From the NCBI RefSeq assembly GCF_900105185.1, contig NZ_FNTJ01000001.1, positions 4,298,501 through 4,362,500 on the forward strand: a DNA stretch of 64,000 nt, given 5' to 3'. The translations under genes and the position numbers were made by a program. The notes under the pieces were generated by a model. It did no database searches and was not told where the DNA came from. It saw nothing but the letters and a program-made list of their open reading frames with translations. Origin of the DNA: Pseudomonas saponiphila. GTDB lineage: Bacteria > Pseudomonadota > Gammaproteobacteria > Pseudomonadales > Pseudomonadaceae. Each line of letters starts with the position of its first letter. Position 1 is the first letter of the stretch. Of the stretch, positions 26,998 through 34,484 are shown piece by piece.

Positions 26998-28178
26998 TAA
27001 AGGTTCCTGCTCAACACTAACAGGGCGATATCATCCGGCATCTCCCCTAGCGTGGCCAATCCAAAAACTTGCCGCAGGCCATCCAGGCTGCCGCCCGCCG
27101 CTCTCACCCGCTCGGGCAAGGCCGCTTCTTTTTCTTTGAGTGTAGGTTCGGACAAAAGGTCCAGAATCCCGTCGGACATCAGCGTCAGGCTGAACACCGG
27201 TGGCAACTCCAGAACATGGTCCTCATAGGTCGCCTCGTTGAACAGACCCACCGGCAAACCACGCCCTTCTAGGTAACGCACACTGTCCGGGGTGTACAAC
27301 ACCGGCAACGGCAAATGCCCGCCAATGCTATAGGTCAACAAACCAGTCTCCTCGTCGATGACTCCACCGACCATCGTGACGTGTTTGCCCAGCTTACAGC
27401 TGATCAGGCCACGGTTGATATGGCCTAGCACTTCCGAAGGCTTGAATTCCGGCAAGGTGCCGTTGCGCTTGGATTCGAACAACAGTCGCGTGGTCATGAA
27501 CTTCAACAGCACGGTGACAAAGGCTGATGAGGCGCCATGGCCAGAAACATCCGCCAGGTAGAAGGCGACACGACGCTCATCGACGCGGAAGTAATCGACG
27601 AAATCACCCGACAGGTATAACGACGGGATGATCTGGTGCGCAAAATTGAATTCGTCGATCGACCAGGGACTGCTGGGCAGCATGTTCATCTGCACTTGGC
27701 GACCGGCATTCTGGTCTTCCTGAAGCAAATTGAGGCTGGCTTCAAGTTCGCGATTAGCGGCTTCGAGCTTTTCCCGATAACGCTGGTTTTCCAGGAGCAG
27801 GCGCGCTCGATCGAGGGCTCGGCGCACGGAGTGCTCGAGCACGGCCAGATCTTCCAGCGGCTTGATCAAGTAGTCAGCCGCCCCCAGCCGAAGGGCTTCG
27901 ACCGCATCGTTCATCACGCCCGCACCCGAAACCACAATCACCGGAGTTTGCGGCGACTGTTCGGTTACTTGACGGATCAATTCTAGACCGCCCATCTGCG
28001 GCATGCGCAGATCGCAGATCACCAGATCGGGATGGTCGTGCTGGAATACCTGAAGACCCTGCTGGCCGTTAGCAGCCTGCAGTACGCTGAAGCCACTGTC
28101 TTCCAAATAGGCCGCGAGACTTGCGCGTACTACTTCGTCGTCATCGATTATCAGCAGCGTGGCACTGGTTTTTTGCAT
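26997..28178 (-). CDS. rssB: Response regulator with PP2C-type phosphatase output (RssB-like)
   Basis: A 393-residue cytosolic protein. Residues 5-120 form a receiver domain with acidic pair IDDDE, phosphoacceptor Asp56 in VICDLRMP and Lys in YLIKPL. A coiled linker (about 125-170) leads to a SpoIIE/PP2C phosphatase domain (175-393). Metal-binding residues are intact: LSGDFVDYF, ADVSGHGASS, MSDGILD and DDIALLV. It likely dephosphorylates the STAS protein encoded immediately downstream, controlling partner switching. I chose the ATG at 28178 (MQKTSATLLIIDDDE), which starts the receiver; the 75 codons of open frame upstream read as non-coding. No histidine kinase is adjacent. Confidence 0.9.
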   Translation of the reverse strand: MQKTSATLLIIDDDEVVRASLAAYLEDSGFSVLQAANGQQGLQVFQHDHPDLVICDLRMPQMGGLELIRQVTEQSPQTPVIVVSGAGVMNDAVEALRLGAADYLIKPLEDLAVLEHSVRRALDRARLLLENQRYREKLEAANRELEASLNLLQEDQNAGRQVQMNMLPSSPWSIDEFNFAHQIIPSLYLSGDFVDYFRVDERRVAFYLADVSGHGASSAFVTVLLKFMTTRLLFESKRNGTLPEFKPSEVLGHINRGLISCKLGKHVTMVGGVIDEETGLLTYSIGGHLPLPVLYTPDSVRYLEGRGLPVGLFNEATYEDHVLELPPVFSLTLMSDGILDLLSEPTLKEKEAALPERVRAAGGSLDGLRQVFGLATLGEMPDDIALLVLSRNL

Positions 28179-28454
28179 GTGGGCAAACGGCGCCAGAATT
28201 AGGTTGGCGTAGCTGGCTTGGCCGGGGGCCTGGCGCACGCTACTGGATTCGCTTTCTAGCCACTCTGGAGGTGGAGCCAGGACCTTCAGCCCTGCACGCC
28301 CGCCTATCAGAGGTGCCCTTCTAAGGCGCAGACGGTACTCCCATCCGCGGGGCGTTTCAAGCTCATGCCGATGGTCGCCTGACGTCTTTACATCGCAAAT
28401 CACCGGGAGTTATAAAAACCGCCAAAACCGCAACTCAATCGCAGGATGGAACCC

Positions 28455-28754
28455 ATGAATCAAAACCAGCGTGACTACAGCGAAAAGCGCGATTACATCC
28501 GCATGCGGGTGGATGCCGAGGTCACGCTGATCCACCAAGGACAGGTGATTGAAGCGGTCTGTATCGACCTTTCCAGCAGCGGCATGCAGGTTCAGGCACC
28601 CCGCTCATTCCAGGTCGGCGATCACTTGAGCGTGCGTATCGACTCCGAACATGCAGCCTTGAAAGGGCTGGAAGCAGAGACCGAAGTGGTCTGGGTCAAT
28701 GGGCTGGACGGAGGCGGTCAGAAACTTGGTCTTACAATCCTTAAGATGAAGTAA
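28455..28754 (+). CDS. Single-domain PilZ protein (c-di-GMP receptor)
   Basis: A 99-residue cytosolic protein made of one PilZ domain. The c-di-GMP-binding motifs are intact: RxxxR as RDYIR, and (D/N)xSxxG as DLSSSG. It starts MNQNQRDYSEKRDYIRMRVD at the ATG at 28455, behind GGATGGA; an ATG three codons upstream is less likely. It is divergent from rssB, with a 276-base shared control region, and is followed by a strong terminator. A small PilZ adaptor next to a stress-phosphatase module suggests a role in surface or biofilm control, which is inference. Confidence 0.9.
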   Translation: MNQNQRDYSEKRDYIRMRVDAEVTLIHQGQVIEAVCIDLSSSGMQVQAPRSFQVGDHLSVRIDSEHAALKGLEAETEVVWVNGLDGGGQKLGLTILKMK

Positions 28755-28765
28755 AAATCCCCCCA

Positions 28766-28797
28766 TGAAAAAGGCGGCCCAATGGCCGCCTTTTTTA
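28766..28797. terminator. Bidirectional terminator between the PilZ gene and mlaA
   Basis: The stem AAGGCGGCC/GGCCGCCTT is flanked by an A run and a T run, between two convergent genes. Confidence 0.9.
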
Positions 28798-28820
28798 GTT
28801 GCTGCAGGACAGCTGTTCGA

Positions 28821-29507
28821 TCAGAAATCGTCTTCGACCTTACCGTCCTTGACCTTGAATTCACGATTCTGCAGGTAGGCATTACGAATGAAGGTGTACT
28901 TGTCGCCCCGTATCAGCTTGTCCGCAGACAACAGGCTGGCACGGGTATCGATGATGTCTACGCCAATAGTGGTGTTACGCGCAGGAATATCATTCATGTA
29001 GCGATAGGGTTCGGTGTAGCTGTCGACATACTTGGCCGGCGCGTCACGCAAGGTGCTTGGGCCCAGAAACGGCAGCATCACGTAAGGGCCGCTACCCAAG
29101 CCCCAGTAACCGAGGGTCTGGCCAAAATCTTCATCGTTGCGCTGCAGGCCCATCTTGGTGCCGACGTCAAAAAAACCCGCGACCCCCAGGGTGGTGTTCA
29201 TCAGCAGGCGCGCCGTATCCACACCGGCTGCACGCGGCTTGGCCTGAAGGATGTCGTTGGCCAGGTTGCCGACGTCACCGAGGTTGCGAAACATGTTGTG
29301 GATGCCATCTTCAAGAAACTTAGGCGTGACCGCCTGGTAGCCTTGGGCCAATGGCTTCAGGGCATAAGTGTCGAGGGTATCGTTGAAGGTGAAGATGGGA
29401 CGGTTGATGCTCTCCCACGGATCCTCTTCAGCCGCCTGGACGACCAGGGGAGCCAGCGTCACACCGGCACTCATACATAGCGGAACTAGATAACGGCTCC
29501 AGCGCAT
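28821..29507 (-). CDS. mlaA: MlaA/VacJ family outer-membrane lipid transport protein
   Basis: A 228-residue envelope protein of the Mla system, which removes misplaced phospholipids from the outer leaflet of the outer membrane. The family core starts at DPWESINRPIFTFNDTLDTYALKPLAQGY and continues with FGQTLGYWGLGSGPYVMLPFLGPSTLRDA. A Sec signal peptide ends near VVQAAEED. Unlike E. coli MlaA, no lipobox cysteine is present at the cleavage site; the only early Cys (residue 11) lies inside the hydrophobic core without a lipobox. It may therefore be a non-lipidated form. It is monocistronic, facing the PilZ gene. The partner mlaBCDEF genes are not in the window. Confidence 0.93.
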   Translation of the reverse strand: MRWSRYLVPLCMSAGVTLAPLVVQAAEEDPWESINRPIFTFNDTLDTYALKPLAQGYQAVTPKFLEDGIHNMFRNLGDVGNLANDILQAKPRAAGVDTARLLMNTTLGVAGFFDVGTKMGLQRNDEDFGQTLGYWGLGSGPYVMLPFLGPSTLRDAPAKYVDSYTEPYRYMNDIPARNTTIGVDIIDTRASLLSADKLIRGDKYTFIRNAYLQNREFKVKDGKVEDDF

Positions 29508-29711
29508 AGCAGGAAACTCCTTGGGTTGTTCTCTCTTGGGGCTATGCCCTGAGGTTAGGCTCGGGAGTATAAAACGGATACGCCGGTTTAGGCAGCATCA
29601 CTGCAATCAGGCTGAACGCGCCGGACCGCCAGTGCAGCTCACCTTCACCCGACTGTCACCTGCATGTCACCTTTTCCCGCTAGCCTCGCCGGGTATTTCA
29701 AGGACGTTGAT

Positions 29712-30332
29712 ATGCCCCAAGCCGACGCCTCACCCCAGATTGCCATGCCCTTGACCGCCGTACTCTTCGGTCTCAGCGGCTGCCTGGTGGATTTTGGTGC
29801 ACGTACGCGCCTGCACGGTTCCACCAGGCCCGGCCCGGAACAGGCCCAAGCCACACCGGGCGCCCTGGCAACCCTGCAGCACCTGCAACAGCAAGGCATT
29901 CCCTGCGCATGGCTGGAGCAACTACCGCCTGCCAGCGCCCACCATCTAGCCGCAACGCTGCCAGAATGGATCAAGCCCAGCCCTGTCGTCCCCGCTCAAT
30001 GGCCCGCACCCGATGCCTGCTGGCAGGCGCTGATGTCGCTCAAGGTGTCGCGCCTTGATGGCTGCGTGCTGGTCAGCGGCGAACCCCAGCTTCTGCAGTC
30101 GGGGCTCAACGCCGGCCTCTGGACCATAGGCCTGGCCTCCTGCGGCTCGCTGTGCGGCATGACACCCAGCGAATGGCAGGCGCTGAGCCAACAGGAGCGC
30201 GAGCTCAAACGGGGCAAGGCCACCGTGCAACTGTTCGGCCTGGGCGTGCACTCGGTGATTGACCACCTGGGGGAATTGCAGACCTGCCTGGCGGACATCG
30301 AACAACGTCGACTCAAGGGTGAAAAGCCCTGA
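29712..30332 (+). CDS. HAD-superfamily (phosphonatase-like) protein lacking the catalytic Asp
   Basis: A 206-residue cytosolic protein. The N-terminal motif reads AVLFGLSGCLVDFG, which aligns with the phosphonoacetaldehyde hydrolase motif FDWAGTTVDYG except that the nucleophilic Asp is Gly. Later parts resemble the phosphonatase end (LQSGLNAGLWTIGLASCGSLCGMTPSEWQALSQQE, then VIDHLGELQTCLADIEQRR). It is therefore probably a non-hydrolytic homologue. The ATG at 29712 has AAGGA seven bases upstream, better than the longer in-frame start. No phosphonate genes are adjacent. I recall a PAO1 counterpart at PA2803. Confidence 0.82.
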   Translation: MPQADASPQIAMPLTAVLFGLSGCLVDFGARTRLHGSTRPGPEQAQATPGALATLQHLQQQGIPCAWLEQLPPASAHHLAATLPEWIKPSPVVPAQWPAPDACWQALMSLKVSRLDGCVLVSGEPQLLQSGLNAGLWTIGLASCGSLCGMTPSEWQALSQQERELKRGKATVQLFGLGVHSVIDHLGELQTCLADIEQRRLKGEKP

Positions 30333-30454
30333 CATAAGCCTGTTGATCAGGATCATGCACAGTGCCTGGTAGTGGATTACTCTAAGCCGTGGGCATGGAT
30401 CTTTGCTGTAATCGCGCGGTCCATCCCTGTGCCTATCATTGAAGGGAGAACGCC

Positions 30455-30718
30455 ATGCCTGCCCGCGAACTGCAAGAACAACTCGACACCCTGCGCGAGC
30501 AATTGGAGCAGAACCCACCGCTTTCGGAAGCCGAGCGCGCCAACCTGCATGACCTGATGCAGCAGATCGAGCTGCAACTCAAGCTGGAAACCAACACCCA
30601 TGACGCCAGCCTCGCTGACGGCGTCAATCTGGCGGTGGAACGCTTCGAACTGGAACACCCGGCCATCGCCGGAACCCTGCGCAACATCGTTCAGACCCTG
30701 GGCAATATCGGCATCTGA
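30455..30718 (+). CDS. DUF4404 family small helical protein
   Basis: An 87-residue cytosolic protein starting MPARELQEQLDTLREQLEQ, with a ribosome site GAAGGGAG upstream. It is almost entirely alpha-helical and heptad-like in the first 55 residues, suggesting a coiled coil. The C-terminal half reads LAVERFELEHPAIAGTLRNIVQTLGNIGI, which I recognise as DUF4404. Function is unknown. It follows the HAD-like gene in the same direction after about 120 bases and ends before a terminator shared with queF. Confidence 0.85.
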   Translation: MPARELQEQLDTLREQLEQNPPLSEAERANLHDLMQQIELQLKLETNTHDASLADGVNLAVERFELEHPAIAGTLRNIVQTLGNIGI

Positions 30719-30751
30719 GCAGCGCCCGATAACACCCTCCCCTTGAAACCA

Positions 30752-30782
30752 AAGCCCCGCACTGTGTGCGGGGCTTCTGTTT
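30752..30782. terminator. Terminator between the DUF4404 gene and queF
   Basis: The 11-bp stem AAGCCCCGCAC/GTGCGGGGCTT has a three-base loop. It lies between convergent stop codons, with a short T-rich tail on each side. Confidence 0.85.
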
Positions 30783-31611
30783 ACTGACGAACCAGTCGCT
30801 GATTGGCGAAATCCGCCGTTTCAGTGCTGCGGTACGGGTTGATATCCAGCCCGCCACGACGCACGTAACGCGCGTAGACAGTAAGCTTTTCCGGCTTGAG
30901 CAGACGTTGCAGGTCCAGGAAAATCCGCTCCACGCACTGCTCATGGAAATCCGAGTGCTGACGGAAGCTCACCAGATAGGCCAGCAGGCTGGCGTGATCC
31001 AGCGCCGCCCCTCGGTACTCCACCACGACGCTGCCCCAGTCCGGCTGGCTGGTCACCGGGCAGTTGGACTTGAGCAGATGGCTGTGCACGCTCTCCTCCA
31101 CCACTCGCGAGGCATCACAACGCAGCAGCTCCGGGCGCGGATGCGCATAGCTGTCGACGCTGATATCCAAGTCGTCGATGCACACCCCTGGCAGAGCCAC
31201 CACACCTTCCGCCTCGACCTCGCCCAGGCTGCGGATACGCACAGCCACCGGCTTGCCTGCTGCGGCGGAAAGGTCCTCGCGCAAGGTCGCTTCAAGCGCC
31301 GCCCGATCGACGAACGGCGTCTGGTTCAGCGAATTGAGGTAGAGCTTGAAGGACTTGGACTCGATGATATTCGGCGAATCCGCAGGAATACTGAACTCAC
31401 CAATGGCCACCACCGGTTTGCCCGACGGCAGCAGCCAGGACAACTCGAAGCAATTCCAAAAATCCACACCTTTATAAGGCAGGGTATCGGCGCTCAAGCC
31501 CAGCTCGGCCCATTTCGCCGCCCGAGGAATCGGGAACAGCAGGGACGGGGTGTATGTGGAGATGTATTCACTGGACTTGCCCAGCGGCGAATGTTCGGCT
31601 GCGGGATGCAT
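30781..31611 (-). CDS. queF: NADPH-dependent 7-cyano-7-deazaguanine reductase
   Basis: A 276-residue cytosolic enzyme that reduces preQ0 to preQ1 in queuosine synthesis. It is the long, two-module E. coli-type QueF. The QueF motif with the substrate-binding Glu reads [17 protein letters not shown]. The catalytic Cys lies in [21 protein letters not shown], and [12 protein letters not shown] follows near the end. The N-terminus [24 protein letters not shown] is typical. The ATG at 31611 is the first of the frame. No preQ1 riboswitch was recognised in the 67 bases before it. It is syntenic with PA2806 as I recall. Confidence 0.96.
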   Translation of the reverse strand: MHPAAEHSPLGKSSEYISTYTPSLLFPIPRAAKWAELGLSADTLPYKGVDFWNCFELSWLLPSGKPVVAIGEFSIPADSPNIIESKSFKLYLNSLNQTPFVDRAALEATLREDLSAAAGKPVAVRIRSLGEVEAEGVVALPGVCIDDLDISVDSYAHPRPELLRCDASRVVEESVHSHLLKSNCPVTSQPDWGSVVVEYRGAALDHASLLAYLVSFRQHSDFHEQCVERIFLDLQRLLKPEKLTVYARYVRRGGLDINPYRSTETADFANQRLVRQ

Positions 31612-31678
31612 GGCGGAAACCTGACTGAAGAATCAGCGGATTCTACCAGCCTTTGCTCCCGCCTTTGAGCCCCGAACC

Positions 31679-32230
31679 TCAGGGAGTGACCGTCAGCTTG
31701 CCCACCATCCCGGCTTGATAGTGCCCGGGAATGTTGCAGGCGAACTCCAGGCTGCCGCTCTTGGTGAAGGTCCAGGTCAGCTCGGCCTGCTTGCCCGGCT
31801 CCACCAGCACGCTGTTGGGATCGTCATGCTGCATGCCATGCTCCATGCCCGCCATCGAGCCGTGCCCCATGGCAGCGTGATCCATCGACTTCATCGCGGT
31901 GGGCGTGAGCATCCCGCCTTGCTGCATCTTGAGCATTTCCTGCTGGTGCTCGGCATGCATTGCCGCATCGCCCAAGTTGAACTCGTGCAGCAACTGGCCC
32001 TTGTTGATCAACACGAAACGCACGGTTTCGCCCGCCTTGACCGCCAGAGCCTTGGGGCTGAACGACATGTCGCCCATCACCACCTCGACAGTACGGGTGG
32101 CCGTGGCTGCCGGGGCCGGCCGACCAAAATCATAGGACCCCGCCGGCGAGGCCCAAAGCGGCGCACTCAATAACATCAAACAGCCGCCAAGCATCGAGCG
32201 GCTGCGCAACAGCAGATTTTGCACATTCAT
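31679..32230 (-). CDS. Exported cupredoxin with Met/His-rich insert
   Basis: A 183-residue periplasmic copper protein. The signal peptide spans about residues 1-27 (LLLRSRSMLGGCLMLLSAPLWA). The cupredoxin fold carries a type-1 copper site: His in LLHEFNLG, then Cys, His and Met in FACNIPGHYQAGMVG. Between these is a Met/His-rich segment (about residues 90-138, e.g. HAAMGHGSMAGMEHGMQHDD), suited to binding extra copper. The ATG at 32230 has GGAG seven bases upstream; a start 12 codons earlier lacks one. It is divergent from copRS and so probably copper-induced. It matches PA2807 by position, from memory. Confidence 0.9.
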   Translation of the reverse strand: MNVQNLLLRSRSMLGGCLMLLSAPLWASPAGSYDFGRPAPAATATRTVEVVMGDMSFSPKALAVKAGETVRFVLINKGQLLHEFNLGDAAMHAEHQQEMLKMQQGGMLTPTAMKSMDHAAMGHGSMAGMEHGMQHDDPNSVLVEPGKQAELTWTFTKSGSLEFACNIPGHYQAGMVGKLTVTP

Positions 32231-32293
32231 TATCAGGCTCCAAAAACCGTTTTGAGCATATGCCACACTCTAGCGAGCTACCGCTGCCAGCCA

Positions 32294-32322
32294 GCTGACA
32301 GCCAGATTACAACTTTGTCAGC
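32294..32322. promoter_or_regulatory. Inverted repeat between cupredoxin and copR, candidate CopR operator
   Basis: GCTGACA at 32294-32300 is repeated as TGTCAGC at 32316-32322 with 15 bases between. TTACAACTTTGTCA within it resembles the TTACA/TGTCA halves of Pseudomonas heavy-metal regulator boxes. It is well placed to control both divergent copper genes. Binding is inferred. Confidence 0.4.
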
Positions 32323-32372
32323 TTGACCTGCCCTGCCTCCCTGCACGGTATAAAGCCCGGGTTCCATAAGCC

Positions 32373-33065
32373 ATGAGTCGCACCATGAAACTGCTGATCG
32401 TCGAAGACCAACCGAAAACCGGCCACTACCTGCGCCAGGGCCTCAGCGAAGCCGGCTTCAATGCCGAACTGGTGGCTGATGGCAATACTGGCCAACACCT
32501 CGCGCTGACCGGGGACTACGCCCTGCTGATTCTCGACGTGATGCTCCCGGGGCGCGACGGCTGGCAGATTCTCCAGGCGGTACGCGGTGCCGGCCTGGAA
32601 ATCCCGGTGCTGTTCCTGACCGCCCGAGATGCCGTGGAAGACCGGGTGCATGGTCTGGAGCTGGGGGCCGACGACTACCTGGTCAAGCCCTTCGCCTTCT
32701 CCGAACTGCTGGCGCGGGTGCGCAGCCTGCTGCGCCGCGGCAGCAGCGTCGCCCAGGAAACCAGCCTGCAACTGGCTGACCTGCGCCTGGACCTGATCCG
32801 CCGTCGGGTGGAGCGCAGCGGCCAGCGCATCGATCTCACCGCCAAGGAGTTCGCCCTGCTGGAAATGCTCCTGCGGCGCCAGGGCGAAGTCCTGCCCAAA
32901 TCGCTGATCGCCTCCCAGGTCTGGGACATGAATTTCGACAGCGACACCAACGTCATCGAAGTGGCGATCCGCCGCCTGCGCCTGAAGATCGATGACGAGT
33001 ACCCGAACAAGCTGATCCATACCGTGCGCGGCATGGGCTATGTGCTCGAAGAGCGCCAGGCCTGA
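32373..33065 (+). CDS. copR: Copper-responsive OmpR-family response regulator
   Basis: A 230-residue DNA-binding regulator. The receiver domain (residues 5-118) has acidic residues VEDQ, phosphoacceptor Asp55 in LILDVMLPG, and Lys in YLVKPFAF. The winged-helix domain (about 130-228) contains [26 protein letters not shown] and [15 protein letters not shown], then [11 protein letters not shown]. This is typical of the CopR/CusR/IrlR heavy-metal branch. An ATG four codons further (MKLLIVEDQ) could also be the start. The stop codon overlaps the sensor start (TGATG). Copper specificity is inferred from the divergent cupredoxin gene. Confidence 0.93.
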   Translation: MSRTMKLLIVEDQPKTGHYLRQGLSEAGFNAELVADGNTGQHLALTGDYALLILDVMLPGRDGWQILQAVRGAGLEIPVLFLTARDAVEDRVHGLELGADDYLVKPFAFSELLARVRSLLRRGSSVAQETSLQLADLRLDLIRRRVERSGQRIDLTAKEFALLEMLLRRQGEVLPKSLIASQVWDMNFDSDTNVIEVAIRRLRLKIDDEYPNKLIHTVRGMGYVLEERQA

Positions 33066-34420
33066 TGCGCCGCCTGTCCCTGAGCCGGCGCCTGGCGCTG
33101 CTGTTCGCCGCATGCACCGCGGTCGTCTCACTGCTGGCAGGCGTGTTGTTCAGCCGTGCCAGCGAAGCCCACTTCATCGAACTGGATCAGCAACTGCTGG
33201 ACGGCAAGCTGCTGGCCCTGCGCAGCGTCCTGCAGGATGTCAGCGAGGCCGCGGACTTCTCCCGGCACCAGGCCAGGTTGCAGGACGAGCTGAGCCATCA
33301 GCCGGACCTGCAGCTACGCGTCAGCGACGCCAACGGCCGGCTGTGGTTCGACAGCGCCCCGAGCCTGCCCGCCTCGCTGCCCGACAGCACCAGCTTGCAC
33401 AGCCTGAACCAGGCCGGTAGCGCCTACCGGATCTACAGCGCCGCGCTGAATCCCGGCCAGCCCGATTCGGCGCAGTTGACCCTGATCCTCGACATCACCC
33501 ATCACCAGCACTTTCTGCAACGCATGCAGCATCTGATCTGGCTGACCGTGGGCCTGTCGGCCCTGGCTACCGCCTTGCTCGGCGCCTGGGCCGCCCGCAG
33601 CGGCTTGCGCCCGTTGCGGCGCATGAGCGCGGTGGCTGCCGGCGTATCCGCCAACTCCCTGACCCAACGCCTGCCCCAGGAGCAAATGCCCGCCGAACTG
33701 GCGGAACTGGCCAGCACCTTCAACGCCATGCTCGCGCGCCTTGAAGAGTCGTTCCAACGCCTCTCGGCGTTTTCCGCCGACATTGCCCATGAACTGCGCA
33801 CGCCGCTGTCAAACCTGCTAACCCACACCCAGGTCACCCTGACCCGGCCCAGGACGCTTGAAGATTACCGCGAAGCCCTGCACAGCAACCTCGAAGAGCT
33901 GCAGTGGATGGCGCAATTGGTCAACGACATGCTCTATCTAGCCAAGGCCGACCACGGCCTGCTGAACCCCAAGCGCGAAGCGCTGGAGCTGGCTCAGGAA
34001 ATCGACATGCTGCTGGAGTTCTATGCGCCGCTGGCCGAAGACGCCCAGGTCGAACTGACCCGCGAAGGCCACGCCGGCTTTGCCGGCGACCGCAGCATGC
34101 TGCGCCGCGCGCTGTCCAATCTGCTGGACAACGCCCTGCGCTTCACCCCGGCCGGAGGTTCGATCAAGGTGCGGATCAACGACAGTGCCCAGCACTTGAG
34201 CCTGAACATCGAGAACAGCGGCGAAGGCATTGCCCAGGAGGCGCTGCCACGACTGTTCGATCGCTTCTACCGGGCCGACCCGGCGCGGCGCGAAGGCAGT
34301 AGCGAACATGCGGGGCTGGGGCTGGCAATCACTCAGTCGATCATTCGCGCCCATGGCGGGCAGATCCGTTGCGAATCGGCGACGGGCTGGACCCGCTTTG
34401 TGATCGAGTTGCCGAAATGA
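33065..34420 (+). CDS. copS: Copper-sensing histidine kinase
   Basis: A 451-residue inner-membrane sensor kinase of the heavy-metal (CusS/CopS) family. The first span is at residues 10-30. A periplasmic sensor loop with several His follows (ITHHQHF near residue 147). The second span is at about 156-176, then HAMP to about 230. The phosphoacceptor His242 lies in FSADIAHELRTPLSNLL. The ATPase domain follows, with N-box LSNLLDNALRFTP and G-box HAGLGLAITQSIIRAHGG. It is translationally coupled to copR (shared base in TGATG). The 3' end faces lolE with a REP-like repeat between. Confidence 0.93.
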   Translation: MRRLSLSRRLALLFAACTAVVSLLAGVLFSRASEAHFIELDQQLLDGKLLALRSVLQDVSEAADFSRHQARLQDELSHQPDLQLRVSDANGRLWFDSAPSLPASLPDSTSLHSLNQAGSAYRIYSAALNPGQPDSAQLTLILDITHHQHFLQRMQHLIWLTVGLSALATALLGAWAARSGLRPLRRMSAVAAGVSANSLTQRLPQEQMPAELAELASTFNAMLARLEESFQRLSAFSADIAHELRTPLSNLLTHTQVTLTRPRTLEDYREALHSNLEELQWMAQLVNDMLYLAKADHGLLNPKREALELAQEIDMLLEFYAPLAEDAQVELTREGHAGFAGDRSMLRRALSNLLDNALRFTPAGGSIKVRINDSAQHLSLNIENSGEGIAQEALPRLFDRFYRADPARREGSSEHAGLGLAITQSIIRAHGGQIRCESATGWTRFVIELPK

Positions 34421-34432
34421 GATTGAGGCTGT

Positions 34433-34482
34433 GTTCGCCGGCAAGCCGGCTCCTACACTGATCAGGCAGGAGCCGGCGCGGA
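34433..34482. repeat. REP-like palindromic repeat pair between copS and lolE
   Basis: GCCGGCAAGCCGGC at 34437-34450 is followed by TCCTAC. An inverted partial copy, AGGAGCCGGCGCGG, lies about 12 bases on (34469-34482). This is the Pseudomonas REP core with its TCCTAC tail, arranged as a doublet between convergent genes. Confidence 0.75.
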
Positions 34483-34484
34483 TA

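Noticed and set aside
28179..28403. 75-residue N-terminal extension of the RssB-like regulator
   Set aside because: The receiver domain starts right after the ATG at 28178. The extension has no protein-like pattern.
31612..31678. preQ1 riboswitch before queF
   Set aside because: The leader is only 67 bases up to the next gene end and shows no recognisable preQ1 pseudoknot pattern.
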